Assembly: GCA_020846745.1 (NCBI GenBank)
Contig: JADLDI010000060.1
Location: forward strand, 124,001 to 188,000
DNA: 64,000 nucleotides
Direction: 5' to 3'
DNA from: Bryobacterales bacterium
GTDB lineage: Bacteria > Acidobacteriota > Terriglobia > Bryobacterales > Bryobacteraceae
The translations under genes were made by a program, and so were the position numbers. The notes under the pieces are model-generated. The model saw only the letters and a program-made list of their open reading frames with translations, did no database searches and was not told the DNA's origin. Positions 33,434-41,863 of this stretch are shown in pieces (position 1 is the stretch's first letter; every line of letters begins with the position of its first letter).

Positions 33434-33470
33434 CCCGAGTGCTTTCCGTATCATGCGGATAGGACTCGGG
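33434..33470 (+). terminator. Hairpin after the serine hydrolase
   Basis: CCCGAGT (33434-33440) pairs with ACTCGGG (33464-33470), with an inner TCCG/CGGA stem and a TATCATG loop, followed by CTTTG. It could terminate the hydrolase transcript or structure the leader of the next gene; the T-run is short. Confidence 0.45.
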
Positions 33471-33509
33471 CTTTGACTATTGTTCGCCAAACTACCCGCT
33501 CTTGGCAGG

Positions 33510-33541
33510 GGCTGCGTTTCTAGCATTGGCTGCGTTTCTAG
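33510..33541 (+). repeat. 14-bp direct repeat upstream of the JAMM-like gene
   Basis: GGCTGCGTTTCTAG at 33510-33523 recurs at 33528-33541 (18-bp period). The second copy runs into the AGGAGG SD of the next gene. Confidence 0.8.
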
Positions 33542-33549
33542 GAGGTTGC

Positions 33550-35307
33550 GTGTCAACGATAATGGGCGCTCGGCGTCAGCCTGAGTTCGGCTCCTGGCAT
33601 GTGCCCGGACGTTCGCCCGTCATCGTGTACTCGCAGGCGCTGCTTTGCGAACTCGCGGCCGAGGTGCTCGAAGGTTTTCAAGCATTCTCCCCATCGGGAT
33701 ACGAGATCGGGGGAATCCTTTTCGGGACGGCCGACGAAGAAGAGATCCGGATCACCGGGGCGCGGCGCATTCCGTGCGAACACCGCTTTGGTCCGGAGTT
33801 TCTGTTATCGGCGCAGGACGAAGCGTCGATGCAGCACCTGCTCAGCACCTACATGCGGGACGGGACCATGGAAGGGTTGGCGCCGGTGGGGTGGTTCCGG
33901 TCGCGGTCCAAGGGCGAACTCGAACTGTCGGATACCGATGTCCTGCTGTGGAACCGGTTCTTTCCGCAGCCATCGCAGGTGACGCTGGTGATGCGTCCCG
34001 GCGACGGCGGGACGGTCCAAGCAGGGTTCTTCTGGCGGCCAGCGGAAGGTCCGGTCTTGAGAAAGACGCCGCTGCCGTTCACGGTCGGGGCAGAGCCTTC
34101 ATCCAATCCGGATCTGTCGGGACCGGCTCCATTTCCCCCGGGAACTCCGCTGCCGCCGGCGAAATTGCCCGCGGAATTACCGGCCGAACTAATGGTCTCG
34201 CCGCAACCAGGCGCGAACAAAAAAAAGATCATGGCGGCCGGCCTCGCGGTTGCCATCCTGGCCCTCGGTGCTTATCTCGGGTACATGACACGCCGCCAAA
34301 CGCCTCCGCCCTTGCCCGACCTCGGCTTGCGCATTGTGGAGCAATCGGGCCAGGTGCGCGTCGTGTGGAATGCGACTTCCGGCGCAGTGCGTCAGGCACG
34401 CACCGCCAAACTGGAGATTGGCGAAGGCCGGGATGCCGCATCGTTTTCACTCGATCCCGCATTGCTGCAGATCGGCTTCTGGGGCATACCACGGGCGCCA
34501 ACGGACCTGGTGGTGCGGTTGCACGTCGATTCACCGCTAACCGCGCAGCCGCTCGTCGAGGTGGCGCGATATGTGAGTGCACGGCTGCCGAAACAACCAG
34601 AACCGGCAACTGACCCGTCGGCTGCGCGCGCATTACAGGACGAAATTGGACGGTTGCAGACAGAACTCCAGGACCGCGTAACCCGGAACGGTCGCCTCCA
34701 GGAACAGGTAGCGAAAGCGCAACAGGCGGCCACGCCTAAGGCGCCGCCTCCCGCGGCCAGTGTGCAAGCTGAGCCTGCAAACGGTACAACGGCTGCCGCG
34801 CCGCAGGCGCCGGTTTCGCCACCGCCCGCGAATTCGGCACCGCCCACCACTGCCGTCACGCCGGCACAGTTGCCGCCACCGCCGCCGCCCGAACCAGCTT
34901 CAACCGCGCCGGTGTATACCGGTCCGATGTCCGGACGAATGATCTGGACCGGCGTGTTGCCGGCGGGGGGCACCTTGACCGTGGACGGTCGCAAAGCGTC
35001 GGCGGGAACGCTCTCCGGCGGATTGCCGGGCGTCAATGTGCGCGTGGCGGCCTATCCGGCCGAGTTTTCCGCTGGCGGATTGACGGTGTATAGCGCGGCG
35101 CAGAGGTATGCCAACGGCGGCGTCACTGAGGCGCGCAGCGCCCAAAACGGATGGATGGCCACGAAGTACGTCTACGACCCCGCACGGGCGCAGGACCTCG
35201 CGGTGGCCGAGGCGCCTTCGCCGGGCAACTCGTTCCGGCGGTTGGTGATCCGCGGCGGTTCGCGGCCGGTGCAGGCGGTAGTGATCGCCTGGGAAGTGGT
35301 CCAGTGA
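33550..35307 (+). CDS. Degenerate JAMM/MPN-like membrane protein
   Basis: 585 residues from a GTG that follows AGGAGG at 33540-33545. A TTG reading from 33502 would add a short hydrophobic leader. Residues 22-165 resemble a prokaryotic JAB/MPN domain: Glu52 (YEIGGILFG) and Ser127/Asp130 (LELSDTD) sit where JAMM metal residues lie, but the HxH pair is replaced by GWFRSR. Then come a Pro-rich linker, TM 228-246, an extracytoplasmic domain (255-345), a coiled coil (356-392), a Pro/Ala-rich stretch (396-460) and a C-terminal beta-rich domain. Likely no protease activity; coupled to the CusF-like lipoprotein (GTGA overlap). Confidence 0.6.
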   Translation: MSTIMGARRQPEFGSWHVPGRSPVIVYSQALLCELAAEVLEGFQAFSPSGYEIGGILFGTADEEEIRITGARRIPCEHRFGPEFLLSAQDEASMQHLLSTYMRDGTMEGLAPVGWFRSRSKGELELSDTDVLLWNRFFPQPSQVTLVMRPGDGGTVQAGFFWRPAEGPVLRKTPLPFTVGAEPSSNPDLSGPAPFPPGTPLPPAKLPAELPAELMVSPQPGANKKKIMAAGLAVAILALGAYLGYMTRRQTPPPLPDLGLRIVEQSGQVRVVWNATSGAVRQARTAKLEIGEGRDAASFSLDPALLQIGFWGIPRAPTDLVVRLHVDSPLTAQPLVEVARYVSARLPKQPEPATDPSAARALQDEIGRLQTELQDRVTRNGRLQEQVAKAQQAATPKAPPPAASVQAEPANGTTAAAPQAPVSPPPANSAPPTTAVTPAQLPPPPPPEPASTAPVYTGPMSGRMIWTGVLPAGGTLTVDGRKASAGTLSGGLPGVNVRVAAYPAEFSAGGLTVYSAAQRYANGGVTEARSAQNGWMATKYVYDPARAQDLAVAEAPSPGNSFRRLVIRGGSRPVQAVVIAWEVVQ

Positions 35308-35609
35308 CAAGACGGTTCGTAATTGCGGGGCTAACTGGCGTTTTCGGCTCGTGTTCGCGGTGGAACAGTGCACCGCCTCCGAAGAAGTTTCCGCTCAAGG
35401 GGAAGGTCATCAAGCTGAACGCCGGTACGCGGACCGCGCTGATTCAGCATGAGAACATCCCCGGCTTCATGGACGCGATGACAATGGAATTCCCCGTAAA
35501 GTCGGACACGGAATGGGCGAAGCTGCGGGAAGGCGCGGACATCACCGCTACGGTTTGTTACGTCGAAGCGGCGGTATCGTACTGGATTGAAGACATCCAG
35601 GTGAAGTAA
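35304..35609 (+). CDS. CusF-like copper-binding lipoprotein
   Basis: 101 residues from a GTG overlapping the preceding stop (GTGA). The leader RRFVIAGLTGVFGSC has a lipobox ending at about Cys16. The small OB-like domain contains IPGFMDAMTMEFPV, the Met-rich loop that binds Cu(I) in CusF and copper-binding proteins linked to SCO/CopA systems. It probably acts as a periplasm-facing copper carrier. Its job with the JAMM-like partner is unknown. Confidence 0.82.
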   Translation: MTRRFVIAGLTGVFGSCSRWNSAPPPKKFPLKGKVIKLNAGTRTALIQHENIPGFMDAMTMEFPVKSDTEWAKLREGADITATVCYVEAAVSYWIEDIQVK

Positions 35610-35634
35610 AACGCCCCGCTACACTGGTAACTGA

Positions 35635-37467
35635 GTGGAAGAAGAGGTTCTTTCCAAACCATACGACGCGCATTTGATGCGGCGGTTGCTCGCGTACGCG
35701 CGGCCGTACTGGCGGTCGGTGGTAGCGGCGCTGGTGCTGATGCTGATCGCCTCGGCGGGGCAGGTGATGGGTCCGCTACTCACCAAGATCGCGGTCGACC
35801 GGTATCTCGCGCCCGCGGCCAATCGCACTCCCACCTACCTTGACCCTTACTTGTCGAACGACCCGTGGACCGGGCTGACCCAGATTGCGCTGATATTCCT
35901 GGCCGTGATGATCGCCGGCATGATTGCGCAGTTCGGCGAAGGCTACCTGATGATGCTGGTGGGCCAGCGCGCGATGTTCGATCTGCGGCGCCAACTGATG
36001 GCCCACCTGCAAAGGCTCGATATCGCCTACTTCGACCGCAATCCGGTCGGGCGGTTGGTGACGCGCGTAACCACCGACGTCAATGCGCTCAACGAGCTGT
36101 TCTCGTCGGGGCTGGTAGCCATTGTCGGCGACATCCTCGTGCTCAGCTTCCTCATCTTCGCGATGCTCCGGCTGTCGGTGGGGATGACGCTCCTCATCTT
36201 AGCCGCCATGCCGTTTGTGATCGGCGTCACTTATCTGTTCCGCAAGGCCGTGCAGTCGAGTTACCGGCAGATACGAACGGCGGTCGCGCGGATCAATGCG
36301 TTCCTGCAGGAACACATTACGGGCATGAGCGTGGTGCAGTTATTCAATCGCGAGGCGGCGGCGCGAAACCAGTTCGACGACGCTAATCGCGCCCACATGG
36401 AAGCGTATAAGCAGGCCATCAACGCGTACGGCTGGTTCTATCCGGTGGTGGAGTTTCTCGGTATGGTGGCGCTGGCGGCTTTGCTCGCCTACGGCGGGTG
36501 GCGCATTGAGCGGGGCGAACTTACCTTAGGCGTCTTAGTGGCCTTCTTCCAGTATGGGCTGCGATTCTTCCGTCCGATTCAGGACTTATCCGAAAAGTAC
36601 AACATCGTGCAAGCGGCGATGGCGGCTGGAGAACGCGTGTTCCAATTGGCTGACCAGCAGCCGGGCATCGCCCAGCCTGAGACCGGGTTAGGGCTGCCGC
36701 CGGCCAGGCATGGGCAATCGATGTCCATTGAGTTCGACAACGTCTGGTTCGCCTATAAGGACCAAGACTGGGTATTGCGCGATGTGTCGTTCCGGATCGA
36801 ACCAGGAGAGACCGTGGCCGTAGTAGGCCATACCGGAGCGGGCAAAACCACGCTGACGAACTTACTGCTCCGTTTCTACGACATTCAGAAAGGGACCATC
36901 CGCGTAGGTGGCATAGATATCCGGCGCTTGGATCCACTGGAGTTAAGGCGGCGATTCGCTGTCGTCCTGCAGGACCCCTTTCTGTTCACCGGCGACCTCG
37001 CGCAGAACATCCGATTGGGCACCAAGACGATCACCGAAAACCAGCTTCGCGACGCTACCCGGCGTGTCAACCTGCTCGATTTCGTTGATAGCCTGCCCGA
37101 TAAGTTCGCCCATAAAGTGCGCGAACGCGGCGCCGGACTGTCGACCGGGCAAAAGCAGTTGATTTCGTTCGCGCGCGCCCTCGCGCACGATCCGCAGTTC
37201 CTGATTCTGGATGAGGCCACATCGTCGGTCGATACGGAAACCGAACAGCGGATTCGCGAGGCGCTTAACCAGTTGCTCGAGGGGCGCACATCGATTGTCA
37301 TTGCCCACCGCCTCTCGACAATCCAGCGTGCGGACCGCATTCTGGTCATGCACAAAGGCGAGTTGCGCGAGATCGGTACGCACCAGCAGTTGCTCGCGCA
37401 CCGCGGTATCTACTGGAAGCTGTATCAGTTGCAGTACAAAGACCAGGAGATCGGCAAAAGCCGGTAG
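35635..37467 (+). CDS. ABC exporter, fused permease and ATPase
   Basis: 610 residues. A six-helix exporter TMD (about 20-330) is followed by an ATPase domain with Walker A GHTGAGKTT, Q-loop VVLQDPFLF, signature LSTGQKQ and Walker B FLILDEATSS. This is the MsbA/multidrug (type IV) half-transporter layout, which works as a dimer. The GTG start gives MEEEVLSKPYDAHLMRRLL. It follows the copper lipoprotein by 25 bp on the same strand. Substrate (lipid, peptide or drug) unknown. Confidence 0.93.
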   Translation: MEEEVLSKPYDAHLMRRLLAYARPYWRSVVAALVLMLIASAGQVMGPLLTKIAVDRYLAPAANRTPTYLDPYLSNDPWTGLTQIALIFLAVMIAGMIAQFGEGYLMMLVGQRAMFDLRRQLMAHLQRLDIAYFDRNPVGRLVTRVTTDVNALNELFSSGLVAIVGDILVLSFLIFAMLRLSVGMTLLILAAMPFVIGVTYLFRKAVQSSYRQIRTAVARINAFLQEHITGMSVVQLFNREAAARNQFDDANRAHMEAYKQAINAYGWFYPVVEFLGMVALAALLAYGGWRIERGELTLGVLVAFFQYGLRFFRPIQDLSEKYNIVQAAMAAGERVFQLADQQPGIAQPETGLGLPPARHGQSMSIEFDNVWFAYKDQDWVLRDVSFRIEPGETVAVVGHTGAGKTTLTNLLLRFYDIQKGTIRVGGIDIRRLDPLELRRRFAVVLQDPFLFTGDLAQNIRLGTKTITENQLRDATRRVNLLDFVDSLPDKFAHKVRERGAGLSTGQKQLISFARALAHDPQFLILDEATSSVDTETEQRIREALNQLLEGRTSIVIAHRLSTIQRADRILVMHKGELREIGTHQQLLAHRGIYWKLYQLQYKDQEIGKSR

Positions 37468-37601
37468 ACGCCCCGCCGTCGGCGTGTCGGATTTCAAGAC
37501 TGGAAAATCTGGATATCCGGCACGGCCCAACCGCTTCTTACCGCAAGTCGTTGAAAACAGATTGCCATAAAGTTGGCCCCTGCCTTGCACCACTTCTCTG
37601 T

Positions 37602-37618
37602 GAACGGAACTGCCGTTC
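37602..37618 (+). other. Stem-loop in the leader of the respiratory operon
   Basis: GAACGG (37602-37607) and CCGTTC (37613-37618) form a perfect 6-bp stem with a 5-nt loop. It ends 5 nt before the GAGGTG ribosome-binding site of the first operon gene, so it could affect translation or mRNA stability. Confidence 0.4.
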
Positions 37619-37632
37619 AGACGAGGTGCACA

Positions 37633-37923
37633 ATGTTTGGTATCGATTGGGGAAATTCGGAGACGCTGTGGTTGAACGTCACCAACCTCGCGCTCGGGCT
37701 CGTGGTCGCCGTGGCAATCGGCGTCCTGGTTTCGGGCGTTTTGTATGAGACGGTTCGCAATTGGATGGCGCGGCGGCGCCTGGCTTCTGCCGATGTCACC
37801 GAAGCGTTAACCGCGGCCAGCCCGCATACCTACTTCGACCCGCAGTTGGGGCTCACGATGGCCGATGGCGGCGAGCCGGAAACGCGGAAGAAGAAGCCCG
37901 CCAACACGAAGAAGACCCGCTGA
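37633..37923 (+). CDS. Small single-span membrane protein, first gene of the Qrc-like operon
   Basis: 96 residues. One TM helix at about 17-38 (NLALGLVVAVAIGVLVSGVL) is followed by a charged cytoplasmic tail ending in a Lys-rich stretch (RKKKPANTKKT). The start is set at MFGIDW with GAGGTG just upstream. No known family. Its position 30 bp ahead of the Cys-rich H-like gene suggests a small accessory or assembly subunit of the membrane oxidoreductase. Confidence 0.75.
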   Translation: MFGIDWGNSETLWLNVTNLALGLVVAVAIGVLVSGVLYETVRNWMARRRLASADVTEALTAASPHTYFDPQLGLTMADGGEPETRKKKPANTKKTR

Positions 37924-37953
37924 GTGGTCCGCCACTAAGGCCACGGAGGCGTC

Positions 37954-38838
37954 ATGAATTGCCCCTTCTTGCGTGAAACCCGCGTCCGGTACTGCCGGCG
38001 GGCCTCGCAGCGGAAGTTGATCCCGCACCTGGCAGAGGCGGCGAACGAAGAGCGCTGCTCCACCCACGATTTTGTGCAATGCAGCCTCTATCGCGGCCAG
38101 ACCGAATGTGCCGCTGAGGCGCCGCCCTGCCCGCTGTTGCACGAATCGCTGGTGCAGTTCTGCGCCGCCAGCTCAGTTACGCGGTTTGTACCTTATAGCG
38201 AGGCGGCTATCTCGCAATGCGGTAGCGGTTCGTTCCGCTACTGCGACTTATACCTGGAACTAACTCATGCCGGCGCACAGGCACTGTGCGAAGGCGTTCC
38301 GATCGAGCCCGATCTGCTCTATACCAGAAACCACTGGTGGGTGGACCTGCCGGCGGATGGTCCATGCCATGTCGGTATCGATGCCTTCCTGGCCCGCCTG
38401 CTGGGCGAAGCGTCGCGGATCGACTATGCCACCAAAACCGGTTGGGTGCAACCGATCGCGTCCGTCACGGCGGGCGGTGCGGACTGGCAGGTAACCTTTC
38501 CGGAGCGCGTCCACTTGAACCGCTGCAACCTGTATCTGCGCAGTAATCCGGCGCGCCTGGCGGCCGAACCGTACACGCAGGGTTGGCTGTTCGAAGGAAC
38601 GCTCCTGGCCGACGCCGCGGCGCGGTTGCGTCGCGACTGCCTCACCGGCGATGCCGCCCGGGCTTGGATGGAGCGGGAAACACGCAAGGTGAATGAACAC
38701 GTACAGCAGTTGTCCGGTGCGGCGGCTGACGGCGGCTTGTTTGCCCAGGGCCTCTTTTCGGTGTTAGGCCGCGAAGACGCCTTGGCGCTGTTCCAGGAAT
38801 TCGGCTCGCCCGCCCTGCCGGATAAAGCTGCCGGATAA
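37954..38838 (+). CDS. Cys-repeat protein with glycine-cleavage-H-like domain lacking lipoyl Lys
   Basis: 294 residues. Two copies of a four-Cys unit open the protein: Cys3/14/35/43 and Cys59/70/89/97, pattern C-x10-C-x(18-20)-C-x7-C, sharing CPxLxE and a C-[SD]-L-Y ending. Residues 118-225 resemble GcvH (LLYTRNHWWV, HVGIDAFLARLLGE, NPARLAAEPYTQGWLFEG). Where GcvH has the lipoylated lysine, the region reads IASVTAGGA, with no Lys. The Cys units probably bind Fe-S or zinc. Role in the operon is inferred as structural or electron-transfer accessory. Confidence 0.75.
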   Translation: MNCPFLRETRVRYCRRASQRKLIPHLAEAANEERCSTHDFVQCSLYRGQTECAAEAPPCPLLHESLVQFCAASSVTRFVPYSEAAISQCGSGSFRYCDLYLELTHAGAQALCEGVPIEPDLLYTRNHWWVDLPADGPCHVGIDAFLARLLGEASRIDYATKTGWVQPIASVTAGGADWQVTFPERVHLNRCNLYLRSNPARLAAEPYTQGWLFEGTLLADAAARLRRDCLTGDAARAWMERETRKVNEHVQQLSGAAADGGLFAQGLFSVLGREDALALFQEFGSPALPDKAAG

Positions 38839-38860
38839 AGCTAAAGGAGATGCGTGACTT

Positions 38861-39406
38861 ATGCGCGAATTACTAATTGTGGCAACCGGCTTCTCGTTAT
38901 CGCTCGCGCTAGGGTGGCTGGTGGCGCCTAACTGGTCGTACCGGACGGTGCCCCAGCCGCTCCAGTTCAGCCACGCCGTTCATACCGGCGGCGATAACAA
39001 GATGGCTTGCCAGGACTGTCACGCCATCCAGGACGACGGTAAGTTTGCGGGCCTGCCGGTCCTATCAAGCTGCGCAACCTGCCACACCGCGCCCATGGGC
39101 AAAACCCAAGACGAGGCAGTGTTTGTAAAAGACTATGTAACACCGGGCCGTGAACCAAAATGGATGGTCGCCTCGCGCCAGCCCGATAACGCCTGGTTCC
39201 CGCATGCCGCCCATGTGAAGCGCGGCAAACTCGCCTGTGAAACGTGCCATGGCGCGGTAGGTAAGTCGCAGGCGCTCCCGCTCGTCGAGGTGAATCGCAT
39301 TAGCGGATACAGCCGCGCCGTCATGACGCGTATGCGCATGGACGACTGCGTCGCCTGCCATAAGAAACATAACCTGTCGCACAGTTGTCTCGATTGCCAC
39401 AGGTGA
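38861..39406 (+). CDS. Pentaheme c3-type cytochrome, QrcA-like
   Basis: 181 residues. An N-terminal anchor helix (LLIVATGFSLSLALGWLV) is followed by five CxxCH motifs at residues 50-54, 71-75, 126-130, 163-167 and 176-180. FSHAVH (37-41) and other His residues can serve as distal ligands. In Qrc-type menaquinone reductases an anchored multiheme cytochrome takes electrons from periplasmic donors; the D. vulgaris QrcA has six hemes as I recall, so this has one fewer. SD AAAGGAGA precedes the ATG. Confidence 0.88.
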   Translation: MRELLIVATGFSLSLALGWLVAPNWSYRTVPQPLQFSHAVHTGGDNKMACQDCHAIQDDGKFAGLPVLSSCATCHTAPMGKTQDEAVFVKDYVTPGREPKWMVASRQPDNAWFPHAAHVKRGKLACETCHGAVGKSQALPLVEVNRISGYSRAVMTRMRMDDCVACHKKHNLSHSCLDCHR

Positions 39407-39419
39407 AAGGACCACTAAG

Positions 39420-41114
39420 ATGAGTGCGTTACGCCGCGATTTCTTTAAGTTAGCCGGAGGCGCTGCCGCGGGGTTGATGTTCACGCCTGTGCCCTGGCGG
39501 CTGCTGGGCGACTCCGCCATGTGGACCCAAAACTGGTCGTGGTTGCCGAAGGTGCCTCGTGGTCCGGTGACGGATCGAACTACGCGCTGCACACTGTGCC
39601 GCGCCGCCTGCCCGGTGCGTGCCCATTGCGCCGGCGGCCTGCCGACCGGGTTGTGGCCCGCCGGACAGCCGCTGTGCCCCGCTGGGTTTGCCGCGCACCA
39701 CTTTAGTTACCACGCGGCGCGATTGCGCAAGCCGTCCGCTCCCCTGCCGGAGATCGTCAAGATGCTGAAGCGCCGGTCCGGGGCAGGGCTGGCGGTGCTC
39801 GACTTAGCGCCGGGACGCACCAGTTCCTATGCAGTTCGGAACTTACTCAATAAGGTGCCGGGCGCCATCTTCACAGAGCCCGCGCCCATCGAAGGTGCAA
39901 CCGCACAGGCTGTCTCGCGTCTGCTCTCGAAGCCGGCGCCGCTCGCGCTCGATCTGGCGAACCTTCGCACGCTTTTGTCCGTGCGGACCCCGGTGATGGA
40001 AGGCTGGGCTTCACCGAAGTTTGTAAATGCCGGTCCATTGAAGTTCCATTTATTGCAGGTGGAGCCGGTTCGAACGCACACCGCCGAGATCGCTGCCGAG
40101 TGGATTCAACTTCCTGCCGGACAGGAGACGCCGTTCTTACTCGCCGTGGCCGGTGAGTTATTAAAGCGCACAAAGTCCACGATCAATGGCCTCGAGTTAC
40201 TCAAGACGGTTTCCGCCGGGGCCGCTCATCCGGCGGCTGCACGCGTGGCGGAGTTGTTACTCGCCAACCGGCCTTCGGCGGTTCTGGCCGATGGCGATCC
40301 GGCCAACGGTCCCCTCGATAAGGCTACGGTAGCTGTGGCGGCGGCGATCAACGTGTTGCTCGGCAGCCCCCTGCCGGGCGGGTTTGTGCCACGCGCGGAA
40401 GCGCCGATTCCCGCGCAGTGGACGCCCGTGCCCGTGACCGGGTTTGCTGCGATTCCCAACCAATCGATTCGAACCCTGATCGTCGACGAGCCTGTTCCGG
40501 GATGTTCGGTGAATTGGGACCTGATCCGGCCGAAACTGGCAAGCGATGCGTTGGTAGTCGGAGTAACCTGGACCGCGGAAGGCGCTTGCCGGCATGCCAC
40601 CTGCCAGGTGCCCGGTTCCGTGTTTCTCGAAGCCGTGCACGATGCCCCTCCCGCTGTTGATAGCGCGGCGGCGCAGTTCGCCGTGTCCCGCCCATTCCTG
40701 CCCCCTATGCAAGAGGCTACGGATACTGTGGCGCTGGTGGGCCGGCTTGCCGGCGAAGACACGAACCTGACCGCCGCCATCCAGGAACGGGCCGCGGCGA
40801 TTCGGACGGCCAACCGCGGAGCAGTTACTAAGGTTGGCGAGGTAGAGCCCGCGCCTGTTGCCTCGTTCAAAAAAGACGAAGAGTTCTGGACCGCTTTAGA
40901 GGAAGGCGCTGCGTGGACGGACAGCGCCCCGGCGCCGTATCCCGCGGCTGCACGCCTGGTGCCGCAAGGTGCAACACCGGCGGACTTCACTTCCACGCGC
41001 GATAGCCGGCCGGTTCGTAATCCCGGCTGGCGCCCTGCTGCGGCGTCTCCGCTCATCGCGAAACTCTGGCGCGAATCCGGCTTACGCAAGTCGCCCGGCG
41101 AGCGCCTGTCCTAA
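39420..41114 (+). CDS. Molybdopterin-oxidoreductase-like subunit, QrcB-like
   Basis: 564 residues with a Tat leader (RRDFFKLAGGAAAGLMF). A [4Fe-4S] ligand set is visible: Cys57, Cys60, Cys64 and Cys86 (CTLCRAAC...LCPAG). Downstream sequence is strongly diverged and shorter than catalytic bis-MGD enzymes (>700 residues), with no obvious Mo-ligand Cys/Ser motif. This fits QrcB/ActB-type subunits that keep the fold but not the molybdenum. It would sit on the periplasmic side, linking the cytochrome to the four-cluster ferredoxin subunit. Confidence 0.75.
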   Translation: MSALRRDFFKLAGGAAAGLMFTPVPWRLLGDSAMWTQNWSWLPKVPRGPVTDRTTRCTLCRAACPVRAHCAGGLPTGLWPAGQPLCPAGFAAHHFSYHAARLRKPSAPLPEIVKMLKRRSGAGLAVLDLAPGRTSSYAVRNLLNKVPGAIFTEPAPIEGATAQAVSRLLSKPAPLALDLANLRTLLSVRTPVMEGWASPKFVNAGPLKFHLLQVEPVRTHTAEIAAEWIQLPAGQETPFLLAVAGELLKRTKSTINGLELLKTVSAGAAHPAAARVAELLLANRPSAVLADGDPANGPLDKATVAVAAAINVLLGSPLPGGFVPRAEAPIPAQWTPVPVTGFAAIPNQSIRTLIVDEPVPGCSVNWDLIRPKLASDALVVGVTWTAEGACRHATCQVPGSVFLEAVHDAPPAVDSAAAQFAVSRPFLPPMQEATDTVALVGRLAGEDTNLTAAIQERAAAIRTANRGAVTKVGEVEPAPVASFKKDEEFWTALEEGAAWTDSAPAPYPAAARLVPQGATPADFTSTRDSRPVRNPGWRPAAASPLIAKLWRESGLRKSPGERLS

Positions 41115-41125
41115 GGAGAGAAACC

Positions 41126-41863
41126 ATGTTACGAAACGGAAAACCCGATCAAGCCGCCCGCTACGCCATGGTGATCGACTTAGACCGGTGCACCGGATGC
41201 GGCGCGTGCGTCGTTGCCTGCGCCGTCGAAAACAACCTGCCGCCCTCGGCCCCCAACGTCAATGAGCGGACCGCCGTCGCGTGGCTTCGCATCGAGCGTG
41301 TCGAAGTGAATGGCCGCGTGGCCTTTGTCCCCATCATGTGCCAGCAGTGCGATCACGAAACACCCTGTGCGGCGGTATGTCCGCAGAATGCCGTCGAACT
41401 CGATCCGGCCACCGGCGTCGTCGGGCAGATCGCTCAGCGCTGCCTCGGCTGCCGCTATTGCATGGCGGCCTGCCCCTATCATGCGCGTGTGTTCAACTGG
41501 CACGACCCGGCGTGGCCCAAGGGCATCGAGACGATGCTCAATCCGGCTGTCGCGCCCAGAATGCGCGGCGTCGTGGAAAAATGCAGCTTCTGCGCCGGGC
41601 GCTGGCATGCGGCGAAAGAAAAGGCCGCGGCGGCGGGCAAGCGCGAAATCGATATGGCCGATTATGTGCCCGCCTGCGTCGAGGCGTGCGGCGCGAACGC
41701 CATCACGTTCGGCGACGCCAAACAGCCCCAATCGGCGGTGGCGAAAGCGGCCGCCACGCCCGGCGCCTTCCGCATTCTCGAACCGCTGCACACCGGAAGC
41801 AAGGTCTACTACACCACCGCCCAGACGCCTCTTCGCAAAGCCCTGAAGGAGGAAAGGTCATGA
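41126..41863 (+). CDS. Four-cluster 4Fe-4S ferredoxin subunit, QrcC-like
   Basis: 245 residues of the DmsB/NrfC/PsrB family. Four cysteine groups are visible: 22/25/28/32, 72/75/81/85, 106/109/112/116 and 153/156/184/188. This gives a full electron wire of four clusters. It carries no Tat signal itself; in such complexes it is co-exported with the Tat-bearing catalytic-type partner. Its stop overlaps the NrfD start (ATGA). Confidence 0.93.
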   Translation: MLRNGKPDQAARYAMVIDLDRCTGCGACVVACAVENNLPPSAPNVNERTAVAWLRIERVEVNGRVAFVPIMCQQCDHETPCAAVCPQNAVELDPATGVVGQIAQRCLGCRYCMAACPYHARVFNWHDPAWPKGIETMLNPAVAPRMRGVVEKCSFCAGRWHAAKEKAAAAGKREIDMADYVPACVEACGANAITFGDAKQPQSAVAKAAATPGAFRILEPLHTGSKVYYTTAQTPLRKALKEERS

